Below, in pieces: positions 7,115-15,762 of a stretch of 64,000 nucleotides of DNA. The translations under genes and the position numbers were made by a program. The DNA is from Amycolatopsis marina. Lineage in GTDB: Bacteria; Actinomycetota; Actinomycetes; Mycobacteriales; Pseudonocardiaceae. Every line of letters starts with the position of its first letter. Position 1 is the stretch's first letter. The notes beneath the pieces are model-generated. The model did not search any database. It worked only from the letters and a program-made list of their open reading frames with translations, and was not told the origin of the DNA. The stretch lies in assembly GCF_900111885.1 (NCBI RefSeq), contig NZ_FOKG01000007.1, forward strand, positions 271,186-335,185. Direction: 5' to 3'.

Positions 7115-9733
7115 TCACTCGCCGTGGAGCAGCGCCGCGAACTCACCACGATCGTTGACACCCAGTTTGTTCCCGACCCGGTACAGGTGCCCTTCGACAG
7201 TCCGCACCGAGACGACAAGCCGCGCGGCGATCTCCCGATTGGACAGACCCTGTGCGACCAGCGTGACGATCTCGCGTTCGCGTCCGGTCAGCGGCAACGG
7301 CCGTGCGGCGGCCACCAGGTTGGGGGTCCGCGCACCTTCACATATCGAAGCGAGGTGATGCGCCCGCCCGGCAGCGGTATTCGCCGAACCCCGCAGCCCC
7401 CTGCGGCTGTACGCCCCCACGGCCTGGGCCGCGGCTTCAGCGGCCGCCAGCGGGTCGCCCATCTGCTCCCACCGCGCCGATACGGACATCAACGCGTCGC
7501 CGTCGTGTTCGGCCAGTGCCGCCGCATGTGCGGCCGCGGCGGGCGACCTCGGTCCCCGTACCACGGTCGCGAGTTCCGCGAGCCGCCCAGCAACGGTGCG
7601 GTCACCGAAAAAGACAGCCGTCTGCAGGGCGAACATCTCGTAGGCGGGAGCACCCCGGTCCAGTGCGAGTGCGGCCGCCCCACGCGCGGCCGCGGTCGCC
7701 TCGGTCGTGGCACCCTCCGCCGCGGCCACCCAGGCCCTGGCCAGTAGCGTGTCCGGCTCCAGGAGGGTGTACGCAGGGTGCCGTTCCGCTTCCAACTCGG
7801 CCAGCACCGCCCGTGCGGCCACAGCGTTCCCGGCCATCGCGAGTGCCTGCGTGAGGTGCAGGCGGCAGCGAAACCGGAACTCGTGCGCCGCGACCGAGGT
7901 CAGTCCCGCCCTGGCCTCGCGCAGCCAGCGCGCGGCGGTGCGCACCTGCCCGGTGGCCAGCGCGGCCTGTCCCAGCAGCACCAGGCCCATCAGGTACGCA
8001 GGCCCGGGCACGTCCGCGCTGTGCATCCGGCGATCGCGCGCCACTTGTTCGATCTCGCGAAGGTCCCCGGACAACCTCAGCGCCAGAATATGGAAGTCGC
8101 CGAGGCCGAAACTCATGACGCCGGCGTCGAACGACCGCGCCGCCGCTCGGTAGCCGACGGGCGCCGTGCGGCGGACATCGTCGATCCGCCCCATCACCGC
8201 GGCCGCGGCCACGACGGCGCAGGCGGCCATGATCACGGTCTGGTCATTCGTGGGGCTCGAGGCCAGCACACGCATTCCGGCGTCGAGTGCCGGTCGCGGC
8301 CGGCCGAGGGCGGCGTCGAATGCCGCGCGTACGGCGGCCAGCGGGGCCAGGCCGTGCTCGTCGTGTGCCTCTGACGCAGCGGTGTTCAGCACGGCTTCGG
8401 CCTCGGTGGCTCTGCCCAGCGTCCAGAACAGATTCGCCGCTCGTGGGATGGCCACGCGTGCGCGCGCACCGGCACCGCACGCAGCAGCGTCCAGTTCGGA
8501 CAGTATCTGTTCTGCCTCAACGCCCTTGCTCAACCACGAGAGTGCGTAGGCCAACGTCAGCTTCGCGTCGAACTCGCCCCCGGCCACGACCGCGGCGCGG
8601 GCAAGCCGTTCACCCAGTGCCAGGTCGAAAAGACGAATCGCGTGGTGCGCCGCAGCGACGAACAGGGCCGGATCCGGTTCGAGGTCGGAGTCCAGGGCCA
8701 GTACGGCACGGCGCACGACGCCGTCCGGACCGTCGGGGTTGCGGCCGTCGTCGGCGAGTGCGGTAGCGATCAGGCCACGCAGCCTCCGCGCCCGCACCAA
8801 CCCCATCTCGCCCCTGCGCACTTCACCGTAGAGCGGATGCGCCAGCCGAGCCTGAAAGCGGCGGCCGTCGATGTCGGTACGGACCAGTCGCCTGGCCTCG
8901 GCCTCTTCGACCGCCTGCCCGTCGGTCAACCCGGTCAGCAACCCGATGTCCAGTGGTTCGCCCACCGCGAGCAGGTCGACGACATCGTGCATCCGGCCAG
9001 GGAGTTCGCCCATCTGCCTGCGGACGATCTCGGCGAGTTCCGCGGAAATCGCCGGACTGTCCGACCAGCGCCACACCTCCTGGATCCGGCCGAGCCGTCC
9101 CGCTTCGAGTTCGCCGTCGACCAGGTGCCGGAGGAACAGCGCGTTTCCTCCGGTCAACGACCACAACCGGCCCGCGCTGCCGCTGTCGACCGGACCGCCA
9201 AGGACAGCCTCGAGCAGTGCGGCCGTCTCGGCCTCCGACAGGGGCTGGATCTCGAGCCGCTGGAGGTGTTCGTCCTTCCACAGCGCGGTAACGGCATCCG
9301 GCGCGGGTTCGCCCGTGCGGAGGGTGAGCACCACGGTCGCGGCGCTGCGAACGACCAACTGATGCACCGCCATCGCGGACAGGTCGTCGAGCAGATGTGC
9401 GTCGTCGACGCCGACCACCACCGGCCCCGACTCCGGACTCGGCGCCAGTGTCTCGACTGCTCGGCGAACCAACCGCGCGGGATCGCCGTGAACGTCGAGC
9501 ACCCCTGCGAACGCGCCGAGGGGCATCGCGCCTGCCGATGCCGTTCCGAGTACCCAGTGCACCGCCGCGCCGCGCTCGCCGGCCAGTGCCAAGGCCTCTC
9601 GTGCAAGACGGGTCTTGCCGACACCCGCCGCCCCGGCCAGCACGAGACCGGCAGTGCCCGTGGCAGGCCGCATGGCGGCGGCGATAAACCGCAGCTCTTC
9701 ATCCCGCCCGGCCAACGGCCAGTCGCGCGCCAT
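7115..9733 (-). CDS. LAL-type LuxR-family transcriptional regulator with ATPase domain
   Basis: An 872-residue regulator. The N-terminal AAA/NTPase module has Walker A GAAGVGKT at about residues 34-41 and a Walker-B-like VVVGVDDAHLLDDLSA. The middle is a long helical TPR-like region. The C-terminal LuxR helix-turn-helix reads LTGREREIVTLVAQGLSNREIAARLVVSVRTVEGHLYRV. LAL proteins are large ATP-binding activators of catabolic or secondary-metabolite genes. I take ATG 9733 (MARDWPLAGRDEEL), because the NTPase fold begins there. The ORF extends 55 codons further upstream, without family-like sequence, into the amidohydrolase 3' end. The flanking units both carry the same palindrome, so they are the likely targets. 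Confidence 0.9.
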   Translation of the reverse strand: MARDWPLAGRDEELRFIAAAMRPATGTAGLVLAGAAGVGKTRLAREALALAGERGAAVHWVLGTASAGAMPLGAFAGVLDVHGDPARLVRRAVETLAPSPESGPVVVGVDDAHLLDDLSAMAVHQLVVRSAATVVLTLRTGEPAPDAVTALWKDEHLQRLEIQPLSEAETAALLEAVLGGPVDSGSAGRLWSLTGGNALFLRHLVDGELEAGRLGRIQEVWRWSDSPAISAELAEIVRRQMGELPGRMHDVVDLLAVGEPLDIGLLTGLTDGQAVEEAEARRLVRTDIDGRRFQARLAHPLYGEVRRGEMGLVRARRLRGLIATALADDGRNPDGPDGVVRRAVLALDSDLEPDPALFVAAAHHAIRLFDLALGERLARAAVVAGGEFDAKLTLAYALSWLSKGVEAEQILSELDAAACGAGARARVAIPRAANLFWTLGRATEAEAVLNTAASEAHDEHGLAPLAAVRAAFDAALGRPRPALDAGMRVLASSPTNDQTVIMAACAVVAAAAVMGRIDDVRRTAPVGYRAAARSFDAGVMSFGLGDFHILALRLSGDLREIEQVARDRRMHSADVPGPAYLMGLVLLGQAALATGQVRTAARWLREARAGLTSVAAHEFRFRCRLHLTQALAMAGNAVAARAVLAELEAERHPAYTLLEPDTLLARAWVAAAEGATTEATAAARGAAALALDRGAPAYEMFALQTAVFFGDRTVAGRLAELATVVRGPRSPAAAAHAAALAEHDGDALMSVSARWEQMGDPLAAAEAAAQAVGAYSRRGLRGSANTAAGRAHHLASICEGARTPNLVAAARPLPLTGREREIVTLVAQGLSNREIAARLVVSVRTVEGHLYRVGNKLGVNDRGEFAALLHGE

Positions 9734-9881
9734 AGGAGCAAGGGTACAAACCTGCTCGGTCCGTGCGAAGACGCTCGTCAGGGCGATTCGAGCCACTTCG
9801 GCAGTCGGTGATCCCCGAGCGGAAGCGTTGCTGGCGGCGATTCCGGGTGAGCGGCAGGAGGGATGAACGGGCAACCCGGCG

Positions 9882-11081
9882 TCAGCGCACCCGGACACCG
9901 CGTGCGAAGACCGCTCGGATCCGGTGGATGACGTCGGGATCGGTCAGCGGATTCCCCTCGACAGCCAGGATGTCGGCGTCGAACCCGGGCGCGAGCATGC
10001 CCTTCGTGTCGGCCAGCCCGCACACCCGGGCAGCCACCGCCGTCACGGTGCGCAGCGCCTCGGTGGGGTCGAAGCCGAGCGAGCCGAGTTGAGGTACGGC
10101 ATGGCGGAGCACGTCGTGGGGTTTGATCGGGCCGAGTCCGGCGTCGGTGCCCACCACACACAGCGCGCCCGCGTCCCGCAGGGCCCGGAGGTTGGCGAGC
10201 ATCAGCGGCAACCGCCGGAGAATCTCGACCGGAGGTTGGGCGCCGGCAGCTGGCGCCATGCCCAAGGTCATCCCGACGACGATCTGGTGGTCCACGATCG
10301 TCCGAACGGTGTCCGGCGGTGGTTCGTCGACACCGTCGAGGCTCCAGAAACTGACATGCTCCAGCCCGTCGACCCCCGCGGTGGCCGCGTCGACCACGGC
10401 GGCAGTGCCGTGTGCATGCGCGGTGACCGGCAACCCGTGACGATGCGCCTCCGCCACCGCGGCCGCCAGTTCCCCAGGACTGAACTGTGCCAGGTCCTGC
10501 CGGGAACCAGGGGTGAGCTGCCCGCCGCTGGCCATGATCTTGACGACGTCGACGCCGCGCTCGGCGTGTTCCCGCACGGCGGCCCGGATGCCGTCCAGGC
10601 CCGGCATCGCAACGCCACCAAGGAAATGGCAGTGGCCTTCGGGGATCGTGATCGGCGGACCGGAGGCCAGGATGGTCGGCAACTCCGGCGATGCGGAGTC
10701 GCGAAGTTTCAGCGAAAGGTAGTCGCGGTCTCCGAGGTCCCGGACAGTCGTGACACCGCCCCGTAGCGCCAGTCGGGCTGCCTCGGCCATCGCGGCCAAC
10801 GCCTCGGTGTCGTCAAGCGCGGCCAGTCGCCCGACGGGGTCCTCGCTCGCGTCGAACGCAAGATGCACATGGGTGTCGATGAGGCCGGGGAGCAAGGTCG
10901 CTCCCGAGAGGTCGACGATCTCGGCGTCCTGCGGGTGGGCGATGCCATGTCCCGCGGCGACGATTCGGCGTCCCTCGATCAGGACGACGGCGTCGGGCTT
11001 CATCTCGTGGCCGTCGAACAACCACGTTCCCGTGAGAACGGTCGGCCGTCCGGTCTCGACTGCCGTCGTCGGTGTCGCCAT
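9882..11081 (-). CDS. Metal-dependent amidohydrolase (imidazolonepropionase-like)
   Basis: A 399-residue amidohydrolase-superfamily enzyme. The HxH metal motif is in GLIDTHVHL (His71, His73). The likely carboxylated Lys is in VDVVKIMASGG. Downstream His ligands are in PVTAHAHG and GLEHVSFW, and the catalytic Asp is in VVGTDAGL. The C-terminal GMLAPGFDADILAVEGNPL is the usual strand closing the small beta domain. Such enzymes hydrolyse cyclic amides or peptides (Xaa-Pro dipeptidase-like and related); the exact substrate is not evident. I choose ATG 11081 over the TTG at 11126 because the extra 15 residues fall inside the operator palindrome. The gene is monocistronic. Confidence 0.88.
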   Translation of the reverse strand: MATPTTAVETGRPTVLTGTWLFDGHEMKPDAVVLIEGRRIVAAGHGIAHPQDAEIVDLSGATLLPGLIDTHVHLAFDASEDPVGRLAALDDTEALAAMAEAARLALRGGVTTVRDLGDRDYLSLKLRDSASPELPTILASGPPITIPEGHCHFLGGVAMPGLDGIRAAVREHAERGVDVVKIMASGGQLTPGSRQDLAQFSPGELAAAVAEAHRHGLPVTAHAHGTAAVVDAATAGVDGLEHVSFWSLDGVDEPPPDTVRTIVDHQIVVGMTLGMAPAAGAQPPVEILRRLPLMLANLRALRDAGALCVVGTDAGLGPIKPHDVLRHAVPQLGSLGFDPTEALRTVTAVAARVCGLADTKGMLAPGFDADILAVEGNPLTDPDVIHRIRAVFARGVRVR

Positions 11082-11110
11082 CTGCGCATGGTGCTGCTGC
11101 CGGGCCGGAT

Positions 11111-11138
11111 GGATGCGAGTAGCCAACTACTCGCATCC
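11111..11138. promoter_or_regulatory. Operator palindrome B upstream of the amidohydrolase
   Basis: GGATGCGAGTAG and CTACTCGCATCC are perfect 12-base inverted repeats around CCAA, ending 30 bases before the amidohydrolase ATG. The core is CGAGTAGCCAACTACTCG, the same motif as 7078-7103. There is no T-tract, so it is unlikely to be only a terminator for the kinase gene. Confidence 0.75.
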
Positions 11139-11186
11139 ACGAGCCGACACCGGTGTGCCGGCGTCCCGGCGATCATCGCCGAACCG

Positions 11187-12605
11187 CTACCCGCCCTGGG
11201 TCTGGCTGTCGATGAGCCATCGGCCGTCCTGCTCGACGAGCGTGTAGGTGTGGCGTTCGCTTTGGGTGCCGCCGCCCGCCTCGGTGTAGGTGACCGTCGC
11301 CGTGACCGTGTTGTCACCGCTCGCCTGCACCTCGGACACGTCAACGGCGCTCATCCGCCCCCAGAAGCCCTGGTAGTCGCCGAAAGTCGAAGCACGTGCG
11401 GCCTTGAAACCGTCGGAGAGCAGGGCATACGCCTCCTCCAGGTTCGCGGGCAGCAGCCCGTAGTAGTCCGCTACGGCTTTCTCGAGTCGACTCGCTCGAT
11501 CCAGTACGGATGACGACGGTGCGGCCGAGGTTTCCTCCTGCGCCGACGTGCTCGTCGTCTCCGCGCCCGGTTCGGTTGGACTGCTGGCCGGGGGCGGCGG
11601 GTCGGCGGCTCCCGGCTCGGCCGGGTCGGCTGGGATCAGCCAGGCCACCAGCAGCCCGCCGAGCGCGAGCAGGACCACGGCCGCGGCGAGCGCGGCGATT
11701 TTTCTGCGGGGGCCGGTTTTCGTGCCGACCGCTGCGTGCCCGCCTTGGGCCGCCTGCGGTACCTGGTCGCGGATCGCGGCCAGCGCGGCAGCGCACTCGG
11801 CCATTCCCGGGCGTGCCTTCGGGTCGATGTCAAGCAGACGCTGCAGCACCGGAGTCAGCGGGCCGGCCAGCAGCGGCGGATCGAACTCCCCGCAACTGAC
11901 CCGGTACAGCTGGGCGATGGCGTTCTCGCCGAGACCGAAGGGGGGCCTGCCCTCCACCGCGTGGTACAGGGTCGCGCCGAGGGAGAACACGTCGGAGGCG
12001 AAATCGGCGTCGTCACCCCTGGCGACCTCCGGAGCCAGGTAGCCGGGCGTACCCGCGACAATGCCGGTCGCGGTGACGGTGACGTCGCCTGCGGCGCGGG
12101 AGATCCCGAAATCGGTGATCTTCGCGGTCCCGTCCTCGGCGATCAGCACGTTCGCCGGCTTGATGTCGCGATGCACGATTCCCGAAGAATGCGCTGCCGC
12201 CAGCGCGACCGCTATCTGCCTGCCGATCGCGGCGGCCTCGCCAGGACTCAGCCGGCCACGCTCGGCCAGCACGTCCGCCAGACTCCGTGACGGCAGGTAC
12301 TCCATCACCAGCCAGGGGACGCCCCCGTCCTCCACCACATCGAACACCGCGATCGCGTTCGCGTGCATCAGCCGGGCCGCGATGCGTCCCTCACGCATCA
12401 CACGGCTCTTCGCCTGGGTCGCCTGTTCGGGGTCCGGAACGTTCCGCAGCACGAGTTCCTTGAGCGCCACGTCGCGATGCAGCAGCTGGTCCTGGCCCTT
12501 CCACACCACGCCCATCGCCCCTGAGCCGAGCGTCTCCAGCAGCCGGTATCTGCCCGCGACCAGCCTGTGCTCTTCAGAATTCCGCTCCGACACAGACCTC
12601 TCCAC
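11187..12605 (-). CDS. Membrane-anchored Ser/Thr protein kinase (PknB-like)
   Basis: A 472-residue receptor-type kinase. The glycine loop LGSGAMGVV is at 26-34, ATP Lys at 49 (VALKE), HRD at 145-147 in HRDIKPANVL, DFG at 165-167 and the APE motif at 191-193. A single transmembrane helix is at about 302-324. A Pro/Ser/Thr-rich extracytoplasmic stretch follows, then a small C-terminal domain of about 100 residues (RASRLEKAVADYYGLLPANLEEAYALL...) that looks NTF2-like. It has no PASTA repeats, so it is not a PknB orthologue. GTG 12605 gives the full N-terminus; a GTG four codons later is possible. The kinase is fully conserved and should be active. Confidence 0.93.
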   Translation of the reverse strand: MERSVSERNSEEHRLVAGRYRLLETLGSGAMGVVWKGQDQLLHRDVALKELVLRNVPDPEQATQAKSRVMREGRIAARLMHANAIAVFDVVEDGGVPWLVMEYLPSRSLADVLAERGRLSPGEAAAIGRQIAVALAAAHSSGIVHRDIKPANVLIAEDGTAKITDFGISRAAGDVTVTATGIVAGTPGYLAPEVARGDDADFASDVFSLGATLYHAVEGRPPFGLGENAIAQLYRVSCGEFDPPLLAGPLTPVLQRLLDIDPKARPGMAECAAALAAIRDQVPQAAQGGHAAVGTKTGPRRKIAALAAAVVLLALGGLLVAWLIPADPAEPGAADPPPPASSPTEPGAETTSTSAQEETSAAPSSSVLDRASRLEKAVADYYGLLPANLEEAYALLSDGFKAARASTFGDYQGFWGRMSAVDVSEVQASGDNTVTATVTYTEAGGGTQSERHTYTLVEQDGRWLIDSQTQGG

Positions 12606-12716
12606 TACTCCCCAGCCCCGATCCTCACCCGGTGCGCGATGCTACCCGCCGCCGAAGCGACGCCCGGGGCCACAGCCGCTGCACCGAGCCTCCGCGACCG
12701 ACTAGGGTGTTGCGTC

Positions 12717-13499
12717 ATGGGAAACTCGGACGGTGCCAAGGCACCCGCACTCGTGCAGTCCGTGGATCGCGCGATCAGCGTCCTCGAGTTGCTCGCGCAC
12801 AAAGGTGAGGCCGGTATCACCGAGATCGCGATCGAACTGGGAGTGCACAAGTCGACCGTGTCCCGGCTGGTCGGGGTGCTGGAGGCGCGTGGCCTGGTGG
12901 AGCAGCAGGGGGAACGGGGCAAGTTCTCGATCGGTTTCGGCATTGTCCGGCTCGCCGGCGCGGCGACCGGCCAGCTCGATCTGGCACAGCTGGGTACGCC
13001 GGTGTGTGAGTCGCTTGCCGACATACTCGGGGAGACCGTCAACATCGCGGTGCTGGACGGTTCGGTAGCGATCAACATCAGTCAGGCCAGGGGCGGTGCC
13101 GCGGTTGCCGCGCACAACTGGATCGGCAAACGTACGCCGCTGCACGCCACGTCCAGCGGCAAGGTGCTGCTGGCTTCTGTCGACGCACCGGAGCGGGAAC
13201 GGCTCATCAACGCCGAGCACACCGCGTACACCCCGAACACGGTGACGGACCCGGCCAGGCTGAGGGAGATTCTGCGGAGCGTGACCGAGGACGGCTACGC
13301 GACCAGCTTCGAGGAACTGGAAATCGGTCTGCACGCCGTCGCGGTACCGGTGCGCGGGCAACAGACCGGCGTCGTCGCGGCGATCAGCGCCTCCGGGCCC
13401 GGCTACCGGTTGTCCCACGACCGGATTCAATGGATCGTCGACGAACTGCGCCACGGCGCGGCCGAACTGTCCACGCAACTCGGGTACATCCGCCGATAA
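12717..13499 (+). CDS. IclR-family transcriptional regulator
   Basis: A 260-residue regulator with an N-terminal winged helix (ALVQSVDRAISVLELLAHKGEAGITEIAIELGVHKSTVSRLVGVLEARGLV). The C-terminal IclR effector domain includes KRTPLHATSSGKVLLA and ISASGPGYRL. I start at ATG 12717; the ORF is open upstream but without domain sequence. It is convergent with, and ends 2 bases from, the methyl-oxidation operon that occupies the minus strand from 20341 to 13502. That placement makes it the obvious candidate regulator. Two 15-base pseudopalindromes of IclR-like form (TYGC-N7-GCAA) lie just upstream of that operon's first gene. Confidence 0.92.
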   Translation: MGNSDGAKAPALVQSVDRAISVLELLAHKGEAGITEIAIELGVHKSTVSRLVGVLEARGLVEQQGERGKFSIGFGIVRLAGAATGQLDLAQLGTPVCESLADILGETVNIAVLDGSVAINISQARGGAAVAAHNWIGKRTPLHATSSGKVLLASVDAPERERLINAEHTAYTPNTVTDPARLREILRSVTEDGYATSFEELEIGLHAVAVPVRGQQTGVVAAISASGPGYRLSHDRIQWIVDELRHGAAELSTQLGYIRR

Positions 13500-13501
13500 C
13501 G

Positions 13502-14059
13502 TCAGGGGCCCGCGGCTGCCCTTGCCACGTCATCCGCTGCGGTGGCCGCCTTTCTCGCCTGCTCGATCGCGTCGTCATCAGGGCAGTGCGCGGCCGTCAG
13601 GTTGATGCGGACCAGCACCGCCGCGCTGCGTGCGGCGCCCGCTGCGAGCAGCGCGGCCGCGACTACGTCCCCACGAGTGACGGGTTTACCCAGAACCGCC
13701 AGCGACTCGGCCATGCGCGCGACCCGCTCGCCGATCCTGGCCAGTTCGAGCGGTGGCCGCGCGGCGCGGGCGAGCGCGGCAGTGACGTCTCCGGCCGCCG
13801 ATGCGCGCTGCGCGGTCAACACCTCGCGGTAGGCCGTCGCGTCCTCGGCGGCCAGTTCCATGGCACGCGCGGCGAGCGCCTCCGCCTCGGCGACCCGTTC
13901 GCCCGCATCATGCAGTTCGACCGACAGCCGGGCGCTCATGGCGACGAGCCCTGCCGCGGCGGCGGTGGTGACGGCGGCGACCCCGCCCGCACTCCACGCG
14001 GGCGTCGGCGCCGCCACCTCGGCAAGAAAGTCGCGCAATCCGCCGTTCTCGGAAGCCAT
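13502..14059 (-). CDS. fchA: Methenyltetrahydrofolate cyclohydrolase / cyclodeaminase-family protein
   Basis: A 185-residue all-helical protein of the FtcD cyclodeaminase/FchA family. The N-terminal signature is LRDFLAEVAAPTPAWSAGGVAAVTTAAAAGLVAM, where family members have a P-(A/T)-P-GGGSVAA-type folate-binding loop. FchA enzymes interconvert 5,10-methenyl-THF and 10-formyl-THF. This is the last gene of the operon, 5 bases after fhs. That order fits flow of one-carbon units from methenyl-THF to 10-formyl-THF and on to formate. The family's usual GGG in the loop is SAGG here. Since FolD often carries both dehydrogenase and cyclohydrolase activity, this enzyme may supplement it. Confidence 0.82.
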   Translation of the reverse strand: MASENGGLRDFLAEVAAPTPAWSAGGVAAVTTAAAAGLVAMSARLSVELHDAGERVAEAEALAARAMELAAEDATAYREVLTAQRASAAGDVTAALARAARPPLELARIGERVARMAESLAVLGKPVTRGDVVAAALLAAGAARSAAVLVRINLTAAHCPDDDAIEQARKAATAADDVARAAAGP

Positions 14060-14064
14060 GTCAG

Positions 14065-15762
14065 TCAATTCAACCCCGTCACCTCTCCGTGCTCGTCGAT
14101 GTCGATGCGTTCGGCCGCGGGGTGCGAGCCGAGACCGGGCATCGTGCGCATGTCCCCGCAGATCGGATAGACGAAGCCCGCGCCCACCGACGCCCTGACT
14201 TCCCGAACCGGCAGGGTCCAGCCCGTCGGCGCGCCGACGAGGCTCGGGTCCGCACTCAGCGAGAGGTGTGTCTTCGCGATGCACACGGGCAGCCTGCCGA
14301 ATCCGTTTGCCTCGTAGTCCTCGATCGCCCGCGCCGCCGAGCGTTCGTAGCTGACGCCTGCCGCGCCGTACACGCGCGTCGCGATCGTCTCGATCTTCGT
14401 GCGCAGGTCGGCCGAGTCCGGGTAGAGCAGCCGGAAGCGGCTGGGTTCCTCGGCGGCCTCGATCACGGCCTCGGCCAGTTCGAGTGCTCCCTTTCCGCCT
14501 CCGGTGAAGTGCTGGCTCGTCGCCACACGAGCGCCTGCTTCCTCGGCCACCGCGCGGATGACGTCGTGCTCGCTGGGATGGTCGGTGGGAAAGACGTTGA
14601 TCGCGACGACAGGGGACACGCCGTGCAACCGGATGTTGTCGATCTGCTTGCGCAGGTTCGCCGCGCCCGCCAGGACGTCGTCCGGATTCTCCGTCAGCAG
14701 TTCCTCGGGCAGGTCGCGCCCGGCCACTACCCGGAAGCGGCCCGAATGCGCCTTGAGCGCGCGCACCGTGGCCACCAGTACGGCGGCGTCCGGCACCAGG
14801 CCCGAGTTCCGGCATTTGATGTTGAAGAAGCGCTCCGCTCCCATGTCCGCGCCGAAACCTGCCTCGGTGACCATGTAGTCGGCGCCGCGCGTGGCGATCA
14901 GGTCGGCCATGATCGAGGAGTTGCCGTGGGCGATGTTGCCAAACGGGCCCGCGTGCACCAGCACGGGCGTGTTCTCGACCGTCTGCATGAGGTTCGGTTT
15001 GATCGCCTCCCGCATCAGCACCGTCATCGCTCCGGCGGCGCCGAGGTCCTCCGCCGAAACCGGCAGTCCGTCCTGCGTGTAGCCGACCACGATGCGGCCC
15101 AGCCGCATGCGCATGTCCCGTAACGAGGTGGCCAGCGCGAGGACCGCCATCACCTCACTCGCCGCGGTGATGTCGAACCCGGTCTGCTGTGGAGTACCGT
15201 CCGCCCTGCCGCCGAGCCCGGTGACCACCGACCGTAGCTCGCGGTCGTTGACATCGAGCACGCGCCGCCAGGTGATTCGATGTGGATCGAGACCGAGCCG
15301 ATTTCCCTTGTGCAGATGGTTGCCGACCATCGCGGCCAGCAGGTTGTGCGCGGCGGTGACCGCGTGCATGTCGCCGGTGAGATGGAGGTTGATCGCCTCC
15401 ATCGGCACCACCTGGCTGTAACCGCCACCCGCAGCGCCGCCCTTGATGCCGAACGTCGGGCCCATGGACGGTTGCCGGATCGTCACGGCGGCGTTTCGGC
15501 CGAGCTGGCGCAGTGCCTGACCGAGACCGACCGTGGTGGTCGTCTTTCCCTCACCGAGCGGGGTTGGCGTGATCGCGGAGACCACGATGTACTTGCCGCG
15601 TGGACGTGTCGCCAACTCGCCGACCGCGTCCAGCGAGATCTTGGCGACGTTGCGCCCGTAGTTTTCCAGCAGGTGTGGCCCCAAGCCGAGCGAAGCGGCG
15701 ATCTCGTCAAGAGGCCGCATCGTCGCCGCGCGGGATATCTCCAGGTCGGACGGAATACTCAT
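14065..15762 (-). CDS. fhs: Formate--tetrahydrofolate ligase
   Basis: A 565-residue enzyme, close to the usual 555-560. The P-loop TPTPLGEGKTTTT is at about residues 65-77. Further signatures are IRQPSMGPTFGIKGGAAGGGYSQV, NLHLTGDMHAVTAAHNLL and EAGFGADMGAERF. Fhs couples formate, ATP and THF to 10-formyl-THF reversibly. In this operon the reverse direction (formate release with ATP formation) is plausible. AGGAGGT stands 8 bases before the ATG, which overlaps the metF stop as ATGA. The ORF extends upstream to 15846 but that part is metF out of frame. Confidence 0.96.
   Translation of the reverse strand: MSIPSDLEISRAATMRPLDEIAASLGLGPHLLENYGRNVAKISLDAVGELATRPRGKYIVVSAITPTPLGEGKTTTTVGLGQALRQLGRNAAVTIRQPSMGPTFGIKGGAAGGGYSQVVPMEAINLHLTGDMHAVTAAHNLLAAMVGNHLHKGNRLGLDPHRITWRRVLDVNDRELRSVVTGLGGRADGTPQQTGFDITAASEVMAVLALATSLRDMRMRLGRIVVGYTQDGLPVSAEDLGAAGAMTVLMREAIKPNLMQTVENTPVLVHAGPFGNIAHGNSSIMADLIATRGADYMVTEAGFGADMGAERFFNIKCRNSGLVPDAAVLVATVRALKAHSGRFRVVAGRDLPEELLTENPDDVLAGAANLRKQIDNIRLHGVSPVVAINVFPTDHPSEHDVIRAVAEEAGARVATSQHFTGGGKGALELAEAVIEAAEEPSRFRLLYPDSADLRTKIETIATRVYGAAGVSYERSAARAIEDYEANGFGRLPVCIAKTHLSLSADPSLVGAPTGWTLPVREVRASVGAGFVYPICGDMRTMPGLGSHPAAERIDIDEHGEVTGLN

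Noticed and set aside
9734..9881. LAL operator upstream of its own gene
   Set aside because: Only a weak half-like match (CGAGCCACTTCG) is found, without the TA and symmetry of the two good sites.
9734..9898. 55-codon N-terminal extension of the LAL regulator
   Set aside because: The ATPase fold starts at MARDWPLAGRDEEL; the extension has no family-like sequence and overlaps the end of the amidohydrolase gene.
11111..11138. Terminator for the Ser/Thr kinase gene
   Set aside because: The hairpin is perfect but lacks T residues, lies 49 bases beyond the stop, and shares its core with 7078-7103, so an operator explains it better.
14060..14815. Extension of the cyclohydrolase ORF upstream to 437 codons
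   Set aside because: The upstream part is fhs in another frame; homology begins at ATG 14059.
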